From the NCBI RefSeq assembly GCF_036812735.1, contig NZ_CP117523.1, positions 2,294,001 through 2,358,000 of the forward strand: DNA of 64,000 nt, given 5' to 3'. The notes under the pieces were generated by a model. The model was not told the origin of the DNA. It saw only the letters and a list, made by a program, of their open reading frames with translations, and did no database searches. The stretch's first letter is position 1; every line of letters begins with the position of its first letter. The stretch is from Terrisporobacter glycolicus ATCC 14880 = DSM 1288. Lineage in GTDB: Bacteria > Bacillota > Clostridia > Peptostreptococcales > Peptostreptococcaceae. Shown piece by piece: positions 16,757-26,067 of this stretch. The position numbers were made by a program, and so were the translations under genes.

Positions 16757-18380
16757 ATATGACAAATATTTGTTTTCCTTCTTTAATTGTTTCTAATACT
16801 TTTATAGTTTCTAGTTCTTCTACAGGTATTTCCAGTGGGTTTTTATCTACTATTACCATATCGGCTAGTTTACCAACTTCTAAAGATCCTTTACTGTCTT
16901 CTTCAAAATATTGATAAGCTCCATTTATGGTAACTGCCTTTATAGCTTCCATTACTGAAATTCTTTGGTGTTCACCTAAAACTCTTCCAGACTCAGTTTT
17001 TCTATTAACAGCATTGTGAATAGCTAATATCTGATTTGGAACCTTTACTGGAGGATCTTGATGTAGTGTAAATTTTATGCCTTTTTCTAACGCCCATCCT
17101 ATTGGAGATATATTTTGAGCTCTTTCAGGTCCAAATACTTTGTTATAATGTAAATCTCCCCAGAACCTAACATGATCGTTAAAGAATGTAGGTATTGCAT
17201 TTAATTCTTTTACTCTATCTAATTGATCATATCTTAGAGCTTGGCAATGAACCATAACTGATCTTAATTCTTTTCCATGACCTGTTATTTCTACAGCTTT
17301 TTCGTAGCATCTTAAGAATTGCTCACAAGCTTCATCTCCATTTGTATGAACATTAACTTGAATATTCATTTCTATACAATCAACAAAATAATTAGTTACT
17401 GCTTCATCACTTTGAGTTCCATACCCACAGTAGTCAACTGATTTTCCCTCTGGTACTACATAGTAAGGCTTGCTCAGCCAAGCAGTAAATCCTTGTGGTG
17501 AACCATCTAACCAAGTTTTACCTCCACCTAATCTATAATGATTTCTGTACTCTCTCTTTGGAGTTTTTTCATTTTTCATTAAGTTTTTAGTTGAGGGTTG
17601 AGTAGCTAAACCTACTATGTCTAAAAACAACATGTTATTCTTAGCACAAGTTTCTAAAATATCATTGTAATGATTAGCTTCTTCTACAGATGCATCCTGC
17701 GTAGTAGTAATTCCCAGTGACGCATAAAGTTTTTGAGCTTTAACTACAGCTTTTAATACATCTTCAAATCCTGGGCTTGGTATTATTTTTTTCTTTTCAC
17801 TATCAAGTATGGCATTTTCTTCTAAAACGCCATTTGCTTCTTTTGAATCTGGTGAAACAGTTCTTACAACTCCACCTTCTGGTACTATGTAATCATCTCC
17901 ACTATATCCGTAAAGCTCTAATGCTTTTGAGTTTACAGCAGCTAAATGTCCTGATGCATGAGAAATACTTATTGGTATATCTTTGCTAACAGTATCTAAG
18001 TCAAATTTAGTTGGATGTAATCCGCCTTCAAACTTAGAATTATCGTATCCAAATCCTATTAGCCATTTCCCCTCTTCTACTGGGTTTTCTTTTAATTCTT
18101 TTTTTAATCTTTCAAGTAACTCTTCTTTAGAATTTACATTTCCTAACATTACTATCATTAATGTTTGTGACATTGCAACTATATGACCATGTGGATCAAT
18201 AAACCCTGGTAAAACTGTTTTCTTTTCTAAATCAATTTTTTCAGCGTTCTTTTCTAATAATAAAATTTCCTCATTGCTTCCAACAGCTTTAATTTTACCA
18301 TCTTCAATTAAGATAGCTTCAGCAACAGATTCATTTTTGTCTACTGTTATTATATTTCCGTTAAAATATATTTTTTTCAT
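16755..18380 (-). CDS. Amidohydrolase family 3 protein (YtcJ/NfdA-like)
   Basis: 541 aa. The short N-terminal beta domain is followed by the metal-binding DPHGH motif (about residues 62-66), a late His pair (VHTNGD and MVHCQ) and the C-terminal LADMVIVDKNPL signature where the composite domain closes. Members hydrolyse N-substituted formamides or other amides; the real substrate is unknown. There is no signal peptide, so it is cytoplasmic. GGAG precedes ATG 18380. It is followed by a strong terminator and preceded by the terminator of the iron operon, so it is a single-gene unit. Confidence 0.88.
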   Translation of the reverse strand: MKKIYFNGNIITVDKNESVAEAILIEDGKIKAVGSNEEILLLEKNAEKIDLEKKTVLPGFIDPHGHIVAMSQTLMIVMLGNVNSKEELLERLKKELKENPVEEGKWLIGFGYDNSKFEGGLHPTKFDLDTVSKDIPISISHASGHLAAVNSKALELYGYSGDDYIVPEGGVVRTVSPDSKEANGVLEENAILDSEKKKIIPSPGFEDVLKAVVKAQKLYASLGITTTQDASVEEANHYNDILETCAKNNMLFLDIVGLATQPSTKNLMKNEKTPKREYRNHYRLGGGKTWLDGSPQGFTAWLSKPYYVVPEGKSVDYCGYGTQSDEAVTNYFVDCIEMNIQVNVHTNGDEACEQFLRCYEKAVEITGHGKELRSVMVHCQALRYDQLDRVKELNAIPTFFNDHVRFWGDLHYNKVFGPERAQNISPIGWALEKGIKFTLHQDPPVKVPNQILAIHNAVNRKTESGRVLGEHQRISVMEAIKAVTINGAYQYFEEDSKGSLEVGKLADMVIVDKNPLEIPVEELETIKVLETIKEGKQIFVI

Positions 18381-18457
18381 GCGTCATTCTCCTTTTAGAA
18401 AAATCTTTTCAAATGCTACCTATTTATATTATATATTTTTTATATTTTTATTCAAAT

Positions 18458-18490
18458 AAAAAGACACCTAATTCAATAAGTGCCTTTTAC
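18458..18490 (-). terminator. Terminator of the Fe(III) uptake operon
   Basis: On the minus strand AAAAGGCAC pairs with GTGTCTTTT (one G-U pair) around a loop of about 13 bases, followed by T-rich sequence. It lies directly after the stop codon of the ATPase gene (18493). Confidence 0.75.
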
Positions 18491-18492
18491 TT

Positions 18493-19164
18493 CTATACTA
18501 TATTTACATCTCCATATTTTATAATCTTACCATTTTCTAATACTACTACTTTATCTGCAAGGGCCTTTGCATCTTCTTTGTCATGAGTTACAAATATAGA
18601 TGTAATATTAGCCTTTTGTATAATTTCTTTAAGCTCTGTTCTTATTTTTTCTTGCAAATGAGCATCTAAATTACTAAATGGTTCATCTAGTAAAAGTATG
18701 GATGGATTAGGTGCTAGGGCTCTAGCTATTGCAATACGCTGTTGCTGTCCACCACTTAATTCATGAGGATATTTATCTTTATGTTCTACTAGATTAACTA
18801 GTTCTAACATTTCTGTCATTCTTTTTTCTTTCTCTGACTTACTCATTTTCTTTAATCCAAACATTATATTTTTAGCTACAGTCATATGTGGAAATAATGC
18901 ATAATCCTGAAATACCATTCCAATTCCTCTATTTTCAGGTTCTACAAAGTTTTTATTGTCATATACTACCTTATCATCTATAACAATTCTACCTTTATAT
19001 GCACTTTCTAAACCTGCTATTATTCTCAACATGGTACTTTTCCCACTACCACTCTCTCCCAGTATTCCTATAATTTCTCCTTTTTTTATATCTATATTAA
19101 AATCTTCTATATTATTTGTTTTTGAATTTTTATATTTAAAATGTAAATCTTTAATCTTAAGCAT
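18493..19164 (-). CDS. Fe(III) ABC transporter, ATP-binding protein
   Basis: 223 aa. Walker A GESGSGKST, Q-loop FQDYALFPHMTV, signature LSGGQQQR and Walker B ILLLDEP are all present. The QDYALFPH loop is typical of FbpC/PotA/CysA-type importers. It ends soon after the H-loop (VTHDKED) and lacks the C-terminal regulatory domain of about 120 residues found in longer FbpC proteins. It overlaps the permease gene by 8 nt and is the third gene of the operon. It powers uptake of Fe(III) with the permease and lipoprotein encoded just upstream. Confidence 0.9.
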   Translation of the reverse strand: MLKIKDLHFKYKNSKTNNIEDFNIDIKKGEIIGILGESGSGKSTMLRIIAGLESAYKGRIVIDDKVVYDNKNFVEPENRGIGMVFQDYALFPHMTVAKNIMFGLKKMSKSEKEKRMTEMLELVNLVEHKDKYPHELSGGQQQRIAIARALAPNPSILLLDEPFSNLDAHLQEKIRTELKEIIQKANITSIFVTHDKEDAKALADKVVVLENGKIIKYGDVNIV

Positions 19165-20791
19165 TTTCTTCCTCCTTATCTCCTACTTTATATAACATAT
19201 ATATGGCTATAAAACTTACTAATATTATTAATAGTGATGGCACTGAGGCCTCTACTATCATTTCATCATTTGCATATTCAAAAACTTTTGTTGCCAATGT
19301 ATTAAAATTAAATGGTCTAAGCAAAAGTGCTAGAGGTAATTCTTTTATTATATCTACTAAAACTAAAGCAAATCCACTTACTATTGCCGGTCTAATCATA
19401 GGCAAGTCAACTCTAAAAAATGTTTTTGTTCTTGAGTATCCTAAAGTTCTTGAAGCTTCATAAAATTTCTTTCCTATTTTGTCAAATCCACCTTCTATAG
19501 ATTGGTATCCCACAGCCAAAAATCTTATCATATATGCAAACACTAACATTACTAAACTCATACTTAGCAATAAAGTAGGTGCATTAGGGTCGAATATTTT
19601 ATATAACCAGGACATTTTATTATCTATATCTACGAAAAATAAAACTATTGTTATGGCAACAACTGCACCAGGTATGGAATATCCTATAAGAGTTATCTTA
19701 GAATATAACTTTGATAATAAGTTATTATTTATTCTCGTATAGTTTCCTATTATAAGTGCCATTACTATAACCAGTAAACTAGATACTCCTGCTATCCATA
19801 TTGAATTATATACAAGATTAAAAAAATCCATATTTAATACTTTTGAATAACTCATAAAAGCCCATTTTAAAAGCTGTAATGTTGGTATTAAAAAACCTAA
19901 AGCAAAAATTATAAAACAACTTAAAAAAGCTAAAGCAGCTTTCATTCCTGTTAATTTTTTTCTTGTTAAAGGTCTTACTTTTGTATTTGTTGAGCTGTAT
20001 CTTTTTCTTCCTCTTAATAATTTTTCACTAGTCATTACAATAAATACCCCAACTATTAAGATTCCCGCCAACCTTATAGCACTGTCAACATCGCTCATAC
20101 TAAACCAACTCTTAAATATAGCTGTAGAAAAAGTTTGTATTCCAAAATATGAAACTACACCATAGTCACTAAGTACCTCCAATACTACTAATGTTACACC
20201 TGCAACTATTACTCCTCTACTTATTGGAACAACTACTCTTAAAAATACTCCTATAGCATTTTCTCCCAGCATCCTAGCACTTTCTACTAAAGATGCTGCC
20301 TGTTTTTCTAAATAAGCTCTTACTACCATATATACATAAGGAAGTAAAAATATTGTAAAAATAAATATAGCTCCTTCCATACTCATAATATCAAAATACT
20401 TTTGATTAACTTCCATATTTAATTTGTTTCTTAAAAAGGTTTGTATCCCTCCTGTATAACCTAACATACCAGCATAAGTGTATGCTGCAATATATGGTGG
20501 TATGGCAAGAGGAAGAGCTAGTGCCCATCTGTAAAACTTTCTCATAGGAAATTCATAGGCTGACACTAGCCAAGCAAGAGATGTTCCTATTATCATTGTA
20601 AAAATTCCTGTATACAATGCTATTGTTATTGTATTTTTTATATAGTCTTGTAATAAATATTCTTTTATGTGATACCAATTTTCATTAGGCTTTTGAAATA
20701 AATGTACTATAACGTCAATGTTTGGTAGCACTATCATAAGCATAAATATTGTGCTAAGTAATGCCCAACCATTAAATTTAATTTTCTTCAT
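19157..20791 (-). CDS. Fe(III) ABC transporter permease, two-domain (FbpB type)
   Basis: 544 aa with about twelve membrane helices. It is a tandem fusion of two binding-protein-dependent permease halves, each with its EAA loop: EsARMLGENAIGVF near residue 170 and EASRTLGYSRTKTF near residue 445. This is the usual layout of FbpB-type iron permeases. I use ATG 20791 (AAGGTGG upstream); a GTG three codons earlier overlaps that site. It lies 69 bp after the binding-protein gene, and the gap holds a 32-bp palindrome. Confidence 0.9.
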   Translation of the reverse strand: MKKIKFNGWALLSTIFMLMIVLPNIDVIVHLFQKPNENWYHIKEYLLQDYIKNTITIALYTGIFTMIIGTSLAWLVSAYEFPMRKFYRWALALPLAIPPYIAAYTYAGMLGYTGGIQTFLRNKLNMEVNQKYFDIMSMEGAIFIFTIFLLPYVYMVVRAYLEKQAASLVESARMLGENAIGVFLRVVVPISRGVIVAGVTLVVLEVLSDYGVVSYFGIQTFSTAIFKSWFSMSDVDSAIRLAGILIVGVFIVMTSEKLLRGRKRYSSTNTKVRPLTRKKLTGMKAALAFLSCFIIFALGFLIPTLQLLKWAFMSYSKVLNMDFFNLVYNSIWIAGVSSLLVIVMALIIGNYTRINNNLLSKLYSKITLIGYSIPGAVVAITIVLFFVDIDNKMSWLYKIFDPNAPTLLLSMSLVMLVFAYMIRFLAVGYQSIEGGFDKIGKKFYEASRTLGYSRTKTFFRVDLPMIRPAIVSGFALVLVDIIKELPLALLLRPFNFNTLATKVFEYANDEMIVEASVPSLLIILVSFIAIYMLYKVGDKEEENA

Positions 20792-20823
20792 AATTCCCAC
20801 CTTTTCTTATGTCTACAATTTAT

Positions 20824-20855
20824 AAAAGGTATTATCAAATTTGATAATACCTTTT
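20824..20855 (-). terminator. Perfect palindrome between the binding-protein and permease genes
   Basis: AAAAGGTATTATCAAA (20824-20839) is followed directly by its exact complement (20840-20855). In RNA this gives a stem with a minimal loop and a U-rich end, so it is probably a partial terminator or mRNA stabiliser that keeps the binding protein more abundant than the permease. Its core also contains TTTGATAAT, close to a Fur half-site. Confidence 0.6.
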
Positions 20856-20859
20856 AATA

Positions 20860-21900
20860 TTATTTCCAACCTACTTGGTTAAATATTTCTACTGCCTTCT
20901 TGTTATATTCACCAACTTTTGTTAAGTCTATATTTTGAGGATTAAATTCACCCCAAGATTTTAACAATTCACTTGGCTCTACATTTGGATTAGCAGGATA
21001 TTCAAAGTTGTTATTTGTTATAGCCTCTTGAGCTTTTTCTTCTGTTAAAAATTCTATAAATTTAATTGCATTTTCTTTATTTTTAGAGTATTTGCTTAAA
21101 ACTATTCCACTTACATTTACATGAGTGTTTTTAGGGAAGAATACTTTAACCTTTTTTGCAGCCTTTACTTCTTCTTGGTCTTTTGAGTTTAACATTTGCC
21201 CTACATAATAAGTATTGACTATAGCTAATTCTCCTTCTCCTGCAGCTATAGCTTTAACTTGATCTCTATCGTTTCCTTCCGGTTGTCTAGCAAAATTATT
21301 TACCATTCCTTTAGCCCAAGTTTGAGCTTTTTCTTCTCCGTTAAGCTCTATAAATGAAGCCAGTAAAGATTGGTTATAACTAGAATCTGAAGATCTAGTT
21401 AATATTTTTCCTTTCCATTTATCACTTGTTAAATCATCATAAGTTGATAACTGAGATGGATCTACTTTTTCTTTATCATATGCTACTATTCTAGCTCTTG
21501 TAGTAAGACCTACCCACTCATTATTATTTCCTCTTAGATTTTTTGGTATGTTTTTATTAACTGTTTCTGATTCTATTGGCTGAGTTAATTCTCCATCTAT
21601 TGCTTGATACAGATTTGCTACATCTGCTGTTGCAAACACATCTGCCTGAGTATCTTTACCTTCTCGTTTTAATCTTTCAAGTAACTCTGGTGCTTTACCT
21701 TCTACTACATTTACTTTTATTCCTGTTTTTTCTTCAAACTCTTTGTATAATTCTTTATCTACATCATAATGTCTAGCTGAATATACATTTATTACATTTT
21801 CCTGAGATTTCGATGTTTTTGGAGCACACCCCGTTGCTACTCCTATTGTTAGCATAGCAATTGTTGCTAATGATATTATTGATTTTTTCTTAAGTGTCAT
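20860..21900 (-). CDS. Fe(III)-binding lipoprotein of ABC transporter (FutA/FbpA type)
   Basis: 346 aa. It has a lipoprotein signal (basic start, hydrophobic core, lipobox VATGC with Cys25), then a class II periplasmic-binding fold. The opening NVYSARHYDVDKEL matches the FutA/FbpA group, and the TYYVG motif (near residue 230) carries the Tyr pair that binds ferric iron in that family. It captures Fe(III) at the outer face of the membrane and passes it to the permease. It is the first gene of the operon, with GGAGGG upstream of ATG 21900 and Fur-like boxes further upstream. Confidence 0.9.
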   Translation of the reverse strand: MTLKKKSIISLATIAMLTIGVATGCAPKTSKSQENVINVYSARHYDVDKELYKEFEEKTGIKVNVVEGKAPELLERLKREGKDTQADVFATADVANLYQAIDGELTQPIESETVNKNIPKNLRGNNNEWVGLTTRARIVAYDKEKVDPSQLSTYDDLTSDKWKGKILTRSSDSSYNQSLLASFIELNGEEKAQTWAKGMVNNFARQPEGNDRDQVKAIAAGEGELAIVNTYYVGQMLNSKDQEEVKAAKKVKVFFPKNTHVNVSGIVLSKYSKNKENAIKFIEFLTEEKAQEAITNNNFEYPANPNVEPSELLKSWGEFNPQNIDLTKVGEYNKKAVEIFNQVGWK

Positions 21901-21944
21901 ATTTCCCTCCTGAGTGAAATTATTTGATGATATATTTTAACATT

Positions 21945-21993
21945 TGATAATATGTATCATTTGCTTATTTTTATAATATGATAAATATTATCA
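21945..21993. promoter_or_regulatory. Tandem Fur-box-like sites upstream of the iron operon
   Basis: TGATAAATATTATCA (21979-21993) matches the 7-1-7 Fur box TGATAAT-N-ATTATCA with one mismatch. TGATAATATGTATCA (21945-21959) matches with two. Both lie 45-95 bp upstream of the binding-protein start, where repression by iron-bound Fur would be expected. Confidence 0.75.
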
Positions 21994-22096
21994 ATTGTCA
22001 ATATTTTTATTATCATTTTGATATTAATTTTACTTTTTCTAATAAGTAAGGAGAAAAATATCTAAATACCTTTATCTATGCAAGAGAGAACTATAA

Positions 22097-22127
22097 AAGG
22101 CTATGATTTACAAAACCATAGCCTAAA
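22097..22127 (-). terminator. Hairpin AGGCTATG/CATAGCCT
   Basis: Arms at about 22098-22105 and 22117-22124. Read on the minus strand it is followed by TTTTATAG, so it probably ends transcripts from tldE or the LURP-one remnant. Confidence 0.6.
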
Positions 22128-22232
22128 ATATAACTTAAATTATCACTCTTAAATTTCAATTTTTTCTGAAGAATACACAATTATATTTCCAGACTCTATC
22201 TAATGGATAGCTTTTCAACGGCTTGCTTATTA

Positions 22233-22468
22233 CTAATTATTATTTTTTTGCTTATCTATTATAACAACCAAAGCTAAGACAAAAGATTCATCTTCAAAAT
22301 ATATATCTATATAATAATTATCAGTAAATGAGAAAAACTCTTTAGCCACTTGAGCTATAAGTTCTCCACCTTTATATATTCCATAATTATGGTCAAAATA
22401 GTCACCTTTAATAGTTAAGTCTCCATACTTACTAGTTACACTTAGTTTATCTTTGAATAGTATCTCAT
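22233..22468 (-). pseudogene. LURP-one-related (LOR/YxjI-type) protein, internally deleted
   Basis: A ribosome site (AAGGGG) and ATG (22468-22466) open a frame reading MRYYSKIN then stop. In the next frame, starting within the same bases, a 77-codon stretch without a start codon reads from EILFKDKLSV, through GDLTIKGDYFDHNYG, to LALVVIIDKQKNNN and a stop at 22233. This is the C-terminal half of a LURP-one/Tubby-like (YxjI) protein. An intact member would be about 160-170 aa and begins similarly to MRYY. So the gene seems to have kept its start and its C-terminal half and lost roughly the middle 75-80 codons. It lies directly after tldE. Confidence 0.65.
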
Positions 22469-22490
22469 TTTTTTCCCCTTTTTATATTTG

Positions 22491-23834
22491 TTATTTTCCT
22501 GCTATGGAAAGTCCTGTGGCGATTACTGATGGTGAACCAACATTACTCATAGGGAATTTTAAATCATCTCCTACAGCCACTATGTTTTTAAGTAAATCAA
22601 AATAATTTCCTGCTAGTGTGATTTGCTCCACTGGGAAAGTCTTCTTACCATTTTCCACATAGAAACCTTTTGCTGCAAGAGAGAAATCTCCACTTACAGT
22701 GTTTGCTCCTGAGTGAAGTCCTGCTAAATCTGTTATAATTACACCTTCACCAATCTTATTCATCAAATCTTCAAAAGATTTTTCCCCTTTTCTAAGATAT
22801 AAATTGCTTTCACTTACACCTACTGAAGATGCATATGAAGCTTTAAACCCGTTGCCTGTAGACTTTACTCCTTGTTTGTGAGCAGTTTTTAAGTTATGAA
22901 GTAATGTGTTTAATTTTCCTTCATAAACTAGTTCCTTTGTGAAAGTTGCCACACCTTCATCGTCAAAAGGTGACGTCGCAAGACCATCATCCATTAGTGG
23001 ATCATCAACTATAGTAACAATTGGTGAAGCTATCATTTGCCCTTCTTTTCCTTTTAAAAGTGAAAGACCTTTTTGTGCTGCATCTCCACTAAAAGTTGAT
23101 GCGAATGTTTCTAATAACTGTACCATTGCTTCGTTGTATATAATTGTTTTGTAGTTTCCTGATGGAATGCTTTTTCCACCTAATTTTGATAAGGCTTCCT
23201 CCACACCTTGCGCCACCATTTGTCTTGGTTTAACTTCATCTAAAGAGGATGCTACCACATAACCCACACCATCATTTTTTCCACTTTCATCTTGCACTAC
23301 TGGCACCACATAAGACGTTAGGATATTACCTTTATTATTTAGTTCTAAACCTTTAGTATTGTAAATTCCGTAGTTTGATGAAGAATAAGAAATTTTACAA
23401 CCATTTATATTTACAACTTTCTCTGAGTAGTTTTTAGCTTCTTTTTCTAAATCTAATGCTAAATCTATCATTTTACCTGGATCTATATTTTCTAATTCTT
23501 TAGAATAAGTTTTTACTTCACTATATGTTTTATCTCCAACATAAATAAAAGTTTCATCATCGTTTTCAATTAGGTTTGCACTGTTTTTAGCACTATTAAT
23601 TAACATATCTATAGCAGCTTCGTCTAATATTTCAGTATAAGAATATCCCATTTTATTGTTGATTTTTCCTCTAAAAGAAAGTCCAAAAGACTTAGCTAAA
23701 TTATATTTTTCCACTTCTCCTTCATAAACAGAGATACTTATACTTTCGCCATCACTAAAATAAATCTCACACTCATCAAATCCAGCAATTTTTGCTTTTT
23801 CAAATAATAAATTCTTAAACTGTAAAAATTCCAT
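22491..23834 (-). CDS. TldD/PmbA family protein, TldE-like subunit
   Basis: 447 aa, homologous to TldD but lacking the HExxxH motif, as expected of the TldE (PmbA) partner. The C-terminal LAGLHSGANTVSGDFS region is the conserved part. TldD and TldE form a heterodimeric zinc protease that trims unfolded peptides inside the cell and in some bacteria matures ribosomal peptides such as microcin B17. The start ATG (23834-23832) abuts the tldD stop codon (23837-23835), and its AAGGAG site lies inside the end of tldD, so translation is coupled. Confidence 0.9.
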   Translation of the reverse strand: MEFLQFKNLLFEKAKIAGFDECEIYFSDGESISISVYEGEVEKYNLAKSFGLSFRGKINNKMGYSYTEILDEAAIDMLINSAKNSANLIENDDETFIYVGDKTYSEVKTYSKELENIDPGKMIDLALDLEKEAKNYSEKVVNINGCKISYSSSNYGIYNTKGLELNNKGNILTSYVVPVVQDESGKNDGVGYVVASSLDEVKPRQMVAQGVEEALSKLGGKSIPSGNYKTIIYNEAMVQLLETFASTFSGDAAQKGLSLLKGKEGQMIASPIVTIVDDPLMDDGLATSPFDDEGVATFTKELVYEGKLNTLLHNLKTAHKQGVKSTGNGFKASYASSVGVSESNLYLRKGEKSFEDLMNKIGEGVIITDLAGLHSGANTVSGDFSLAAKGFYVENGKKTFPVEQITLAGNYFDLLKNIVAVGDDLKFPMSNVGSPSVIATGLSIAGK

Positions 23835-25229
23835 CTATTCTTCACTCCTTCCACCAACAGTTATCTCTTTCACTCTTATCATAGGTTGACCTACGTTTGT
23901 TGGAATAGAGCCAGAAACTGAACCGCACATTCCTTGAGCCTGAGCTAAATTGTCTCCTACCATATCTATATTCATAAGAACTTCGCTACCCTTTCCTATA
24001 AGGCTTGCTCCTCTTACTGCTTCTTTTATTTCTCCGTTTTTAACTAAATATCCTTCTGCTACAGCAAAGTTAAACTCTCCTGTTACTGGGTTTACAGAGC
24101 CTCCACCCATTTTTTTAGCATAAAGACCATTGTCTATGGATTTAATAATATCTTCTGTTTTATCTGTTCCTGCTGCTATAAATGTATTTGTCATTCTAGA
24201 TGTTGGAGCAAATTTGTAACTTTGTCTACGAGAACTTCCAGTAGGTTTAGTCTTCATTCTTCGTCCATTTAATTTATCTACCATGTATGATTTTAAAATT
24301 CCATTTTCTATTAATACATTTCTCTGAGTTGGAGTTCCTTCATCATCTATGTTTGCAGATCCCCAGTGATTTGGTATAGTTCCATCATCTATGGCAGTAA
24401 CTTTGCTAGATGCAATTTGCTGCCCTATTTTATCCGTAAATACTGAATTACCCTTGGCTACTGATGTTGCCTCAAGAGAGTGTCCACAAGCTTCGTGGAA
24501 GATAACTCCTCCAAATCCGTTGTCTATGGCAACAGTCATTTGACCTGCTGGGCAGTTTTTTGCATTTAGCATAGTGTATGCCACTCTTGAAGCTTCTTTT
24601 CCATAATACTCTGGATCTATATCTTCAAATAGTTCAAAGCCTTTGCAAGCTCCAGGTCCTTCATGTCCTGTTTGATTTTCATTTCCTTTTGATGCAACTG
24701 AAGTTATGGAAAGTCTAGTTCTTACTCTTTTATCTTCTGTGTATAATCCTTCCGTGTTGGCAATTAGCACATTTTGCTCTTTGTCTAAGTAGTTTACACT
24801 TACTTGTGATATGTCAGAGTTGAAATCTTTTGCACTTTTATAAGCTTTTTTCATTACTTTTATTTTATGTTGATAATCAGTACTACTTGGACTTAGTTTT
24901 ATTGGATTAATATTTGTACTTCTCTTACAATTGTTTAGTACTATTATTTTTTCTTCATTTGTAACTTTTCCTAGAGCTAAAGCTGCTTTGTAAGCAGTAT
25001 CTAGCATGGACTGAAGCGAATTGTCATTTGTGTATGCGTAAACGCTGTTGAATCCTTTGAAAATTCTTATTCCTATTCCGTAAGTTCTTCCCCCTAGGAC
25101 ATTTTCTATTTTACTATCTATAAGACTTAGGTTGTTATTTATACAGTCTTCTTCAAAGATTTCTGCAAAATCCCCACCTGTGATTAGGCATTTTTCTAGC
25201 ACTTTAGTTGCTATTTCTCTTGAAATCAT
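23835..25229 (-). CDS. tldD: Metalloprotease TldD
   Basis: 464 aa, the catalytic subunit. It has the zinc motif HEACGH (H245, E246, H250) and the conserved DDEGTP stretch near residue 306. It works with the TldE-like product of the next gene to cleave short unfolded peptides in the cytoplasm. GGAGG lies before ATG 25229. The pair has its own promoter region, since the upstream azoreductase gene ends in a strong terminator (25295-25324). No RiPP precursor or leader-peptide transporter is beside it. Confidence 0.93.
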   Translation of the reverse strand: MISREIATKVLEKCLITGGDFAEIFEEDCINNNLSLIDSKIENVLGGRTYGIGIRIFKGFNSVYAYTNDNSLQSMLDTAYKAALALGKVTNEEKIIVLNNCKRSTNINPIKLSPSSTDYQHKIKVMKKAYKSAKDFNSDISQVSVNYLDKEQNVLIANTEGLYTEDKRVRTRLSITSVASKGNENQTGHEGPGACKGFELFEDIDPEYYGKEASRVAYTMLNAKNCPAGQMTVAIDNGFGGVIFHEACGHSLEATSVAKGNSVFTDKIGQQIASSKVTAIDDGTIPNHWGSANIDDEGTPTQRNVLIENGILKSYMVDKLNGRRMKTKPTGSSRRQSYKFAPTSRMTNTFIAAGTDKTEDIIKSIDNGLYAKKMGGGSVNPVTGEFNFAVAEGYLVKNGEIKEAVRGASLIGKGSEVLMNIDMVGDNLAQAQGMCGSVSGSIPTNVGQPMIRVKEITVGGRSEE

Positions 25230-25294
25230 AATGTTCCTCCTTTTTTTGTATATGTATATTATACCAATTTTTGTGGTAGTTTTAACATATTTTA

Positions 25295-25324
25295 AAAGGG
25301 CGTTACAAAAATGTAACGCCCTTT
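25295..25324 (-). terminator. Terminator of the azoreductase gene
   Basis: Perfect 13-bp arms AAAGGGCGTTACA and TGTAACGCCCTTT with a 4-base loop, unusually GC-rich for the region. T-rich bases follow on both strands. Confidence 0.9.
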
Positions 25325-25353
25325 GTCTTTTTTATAATTATTCTTTTTTGAAA

Positions 25354-26007
25354 TTAAAACTTCAAATTATTAAGTATATTATCTATTTCATTTTCAGCTT
25401 TATTTAAAGCTACTTTTCTTTCTTCTTCTGTGGTTCCAGTATTGTCTACTTTTAGCTCACGAACTTTTTTAATTCCTATTGTTTTCATTATACTTGATAC
25501 ATAATTTTCACCCTTGTCCATTATAGGATCTAGTAGAAAAGGTATATTTCCTCCAGCAGATTCAACATAAACTAAAGCTCTATACTTATCACTTAGTAGT
25601 CCTTGTGGTTTCTTACCTTTCTCAAAAGTAATCGTCTTTCCAACTTGTACTACACAGTCAATGTACTCTTTAAGTGGTGCAGGAAAAGATAAACTCCACA
25701 TAGGTGCAGCTATTACATACATATCAGCATTTTTGAATTGTTCGCATAAATCTCTTATTATTTTTATTTCATCTTGGTCTTTTTTAGGTAATTTTTTTGC
25801 AGCTTCTTCTTTTATTATACAATTTCTATCTTCGAAATATTGATATTCTAGTCTTGGAATGTGATCTTTGTATAAATCGACTTCCTCAACTTTAAAATCT
25901 TTATATTTTTCTAAAAACTTATTTATAAATGTTCTAGCAACAGTTTTGCATGATGATAAGTGTTCTGGCTTTGAGTTAACACTTATATATAGTAATTTTT
26001 TCTCCAT
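25354..26007 (-). CDS. azoR: FMN-dependent NADH-azoreductase (flavodoxin-like fold)
   Basis: 217 aa. It begins with the beta1 strand LLYISVNSKP, where the FMN phosphate loop S-x-x-P-x-x-S is expected. The central APMWSLSFPAPLKEYID motif and the later ESAGG loop near residue 150 are typical of the AzoR family. The enzyme is a homodimeric flavoprotein that reduces quinones and azo compounds with NAD(P)H. AGGAG precedes ATG 26007. It is a single-gene unit between its own terminator and spoVAF. A decayed DNA copy of part of this gene seems to lie 2.2 kb away (28057-28110). Confidence 0.9.
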   Translation of the reverse strand: MEKKLLYISVNSKPEHLSSCKTVARTFINKFLEKYKDFKVEEVDLYKDHIPRLEYQYFEDRNCIIKEEAAKKLPKKDQDEIKIIRDLCEQFKNADMYVIAAPMWSLSFPAPLKEYIDCVVQVGKTITFEKGKKPQGLLSDKYRALVYVESAGGNIPFLLDPIMDKGENYVSSIMKTIGIKKVRELKVDNTGTTEEERKVALNKAENEIDNILNNLKF

Positions 26008-26067
26008 GACTTACTCCTTACATTATTTTTATAGTAAATATTTTTAATTATTATTCTAATAATTTCT

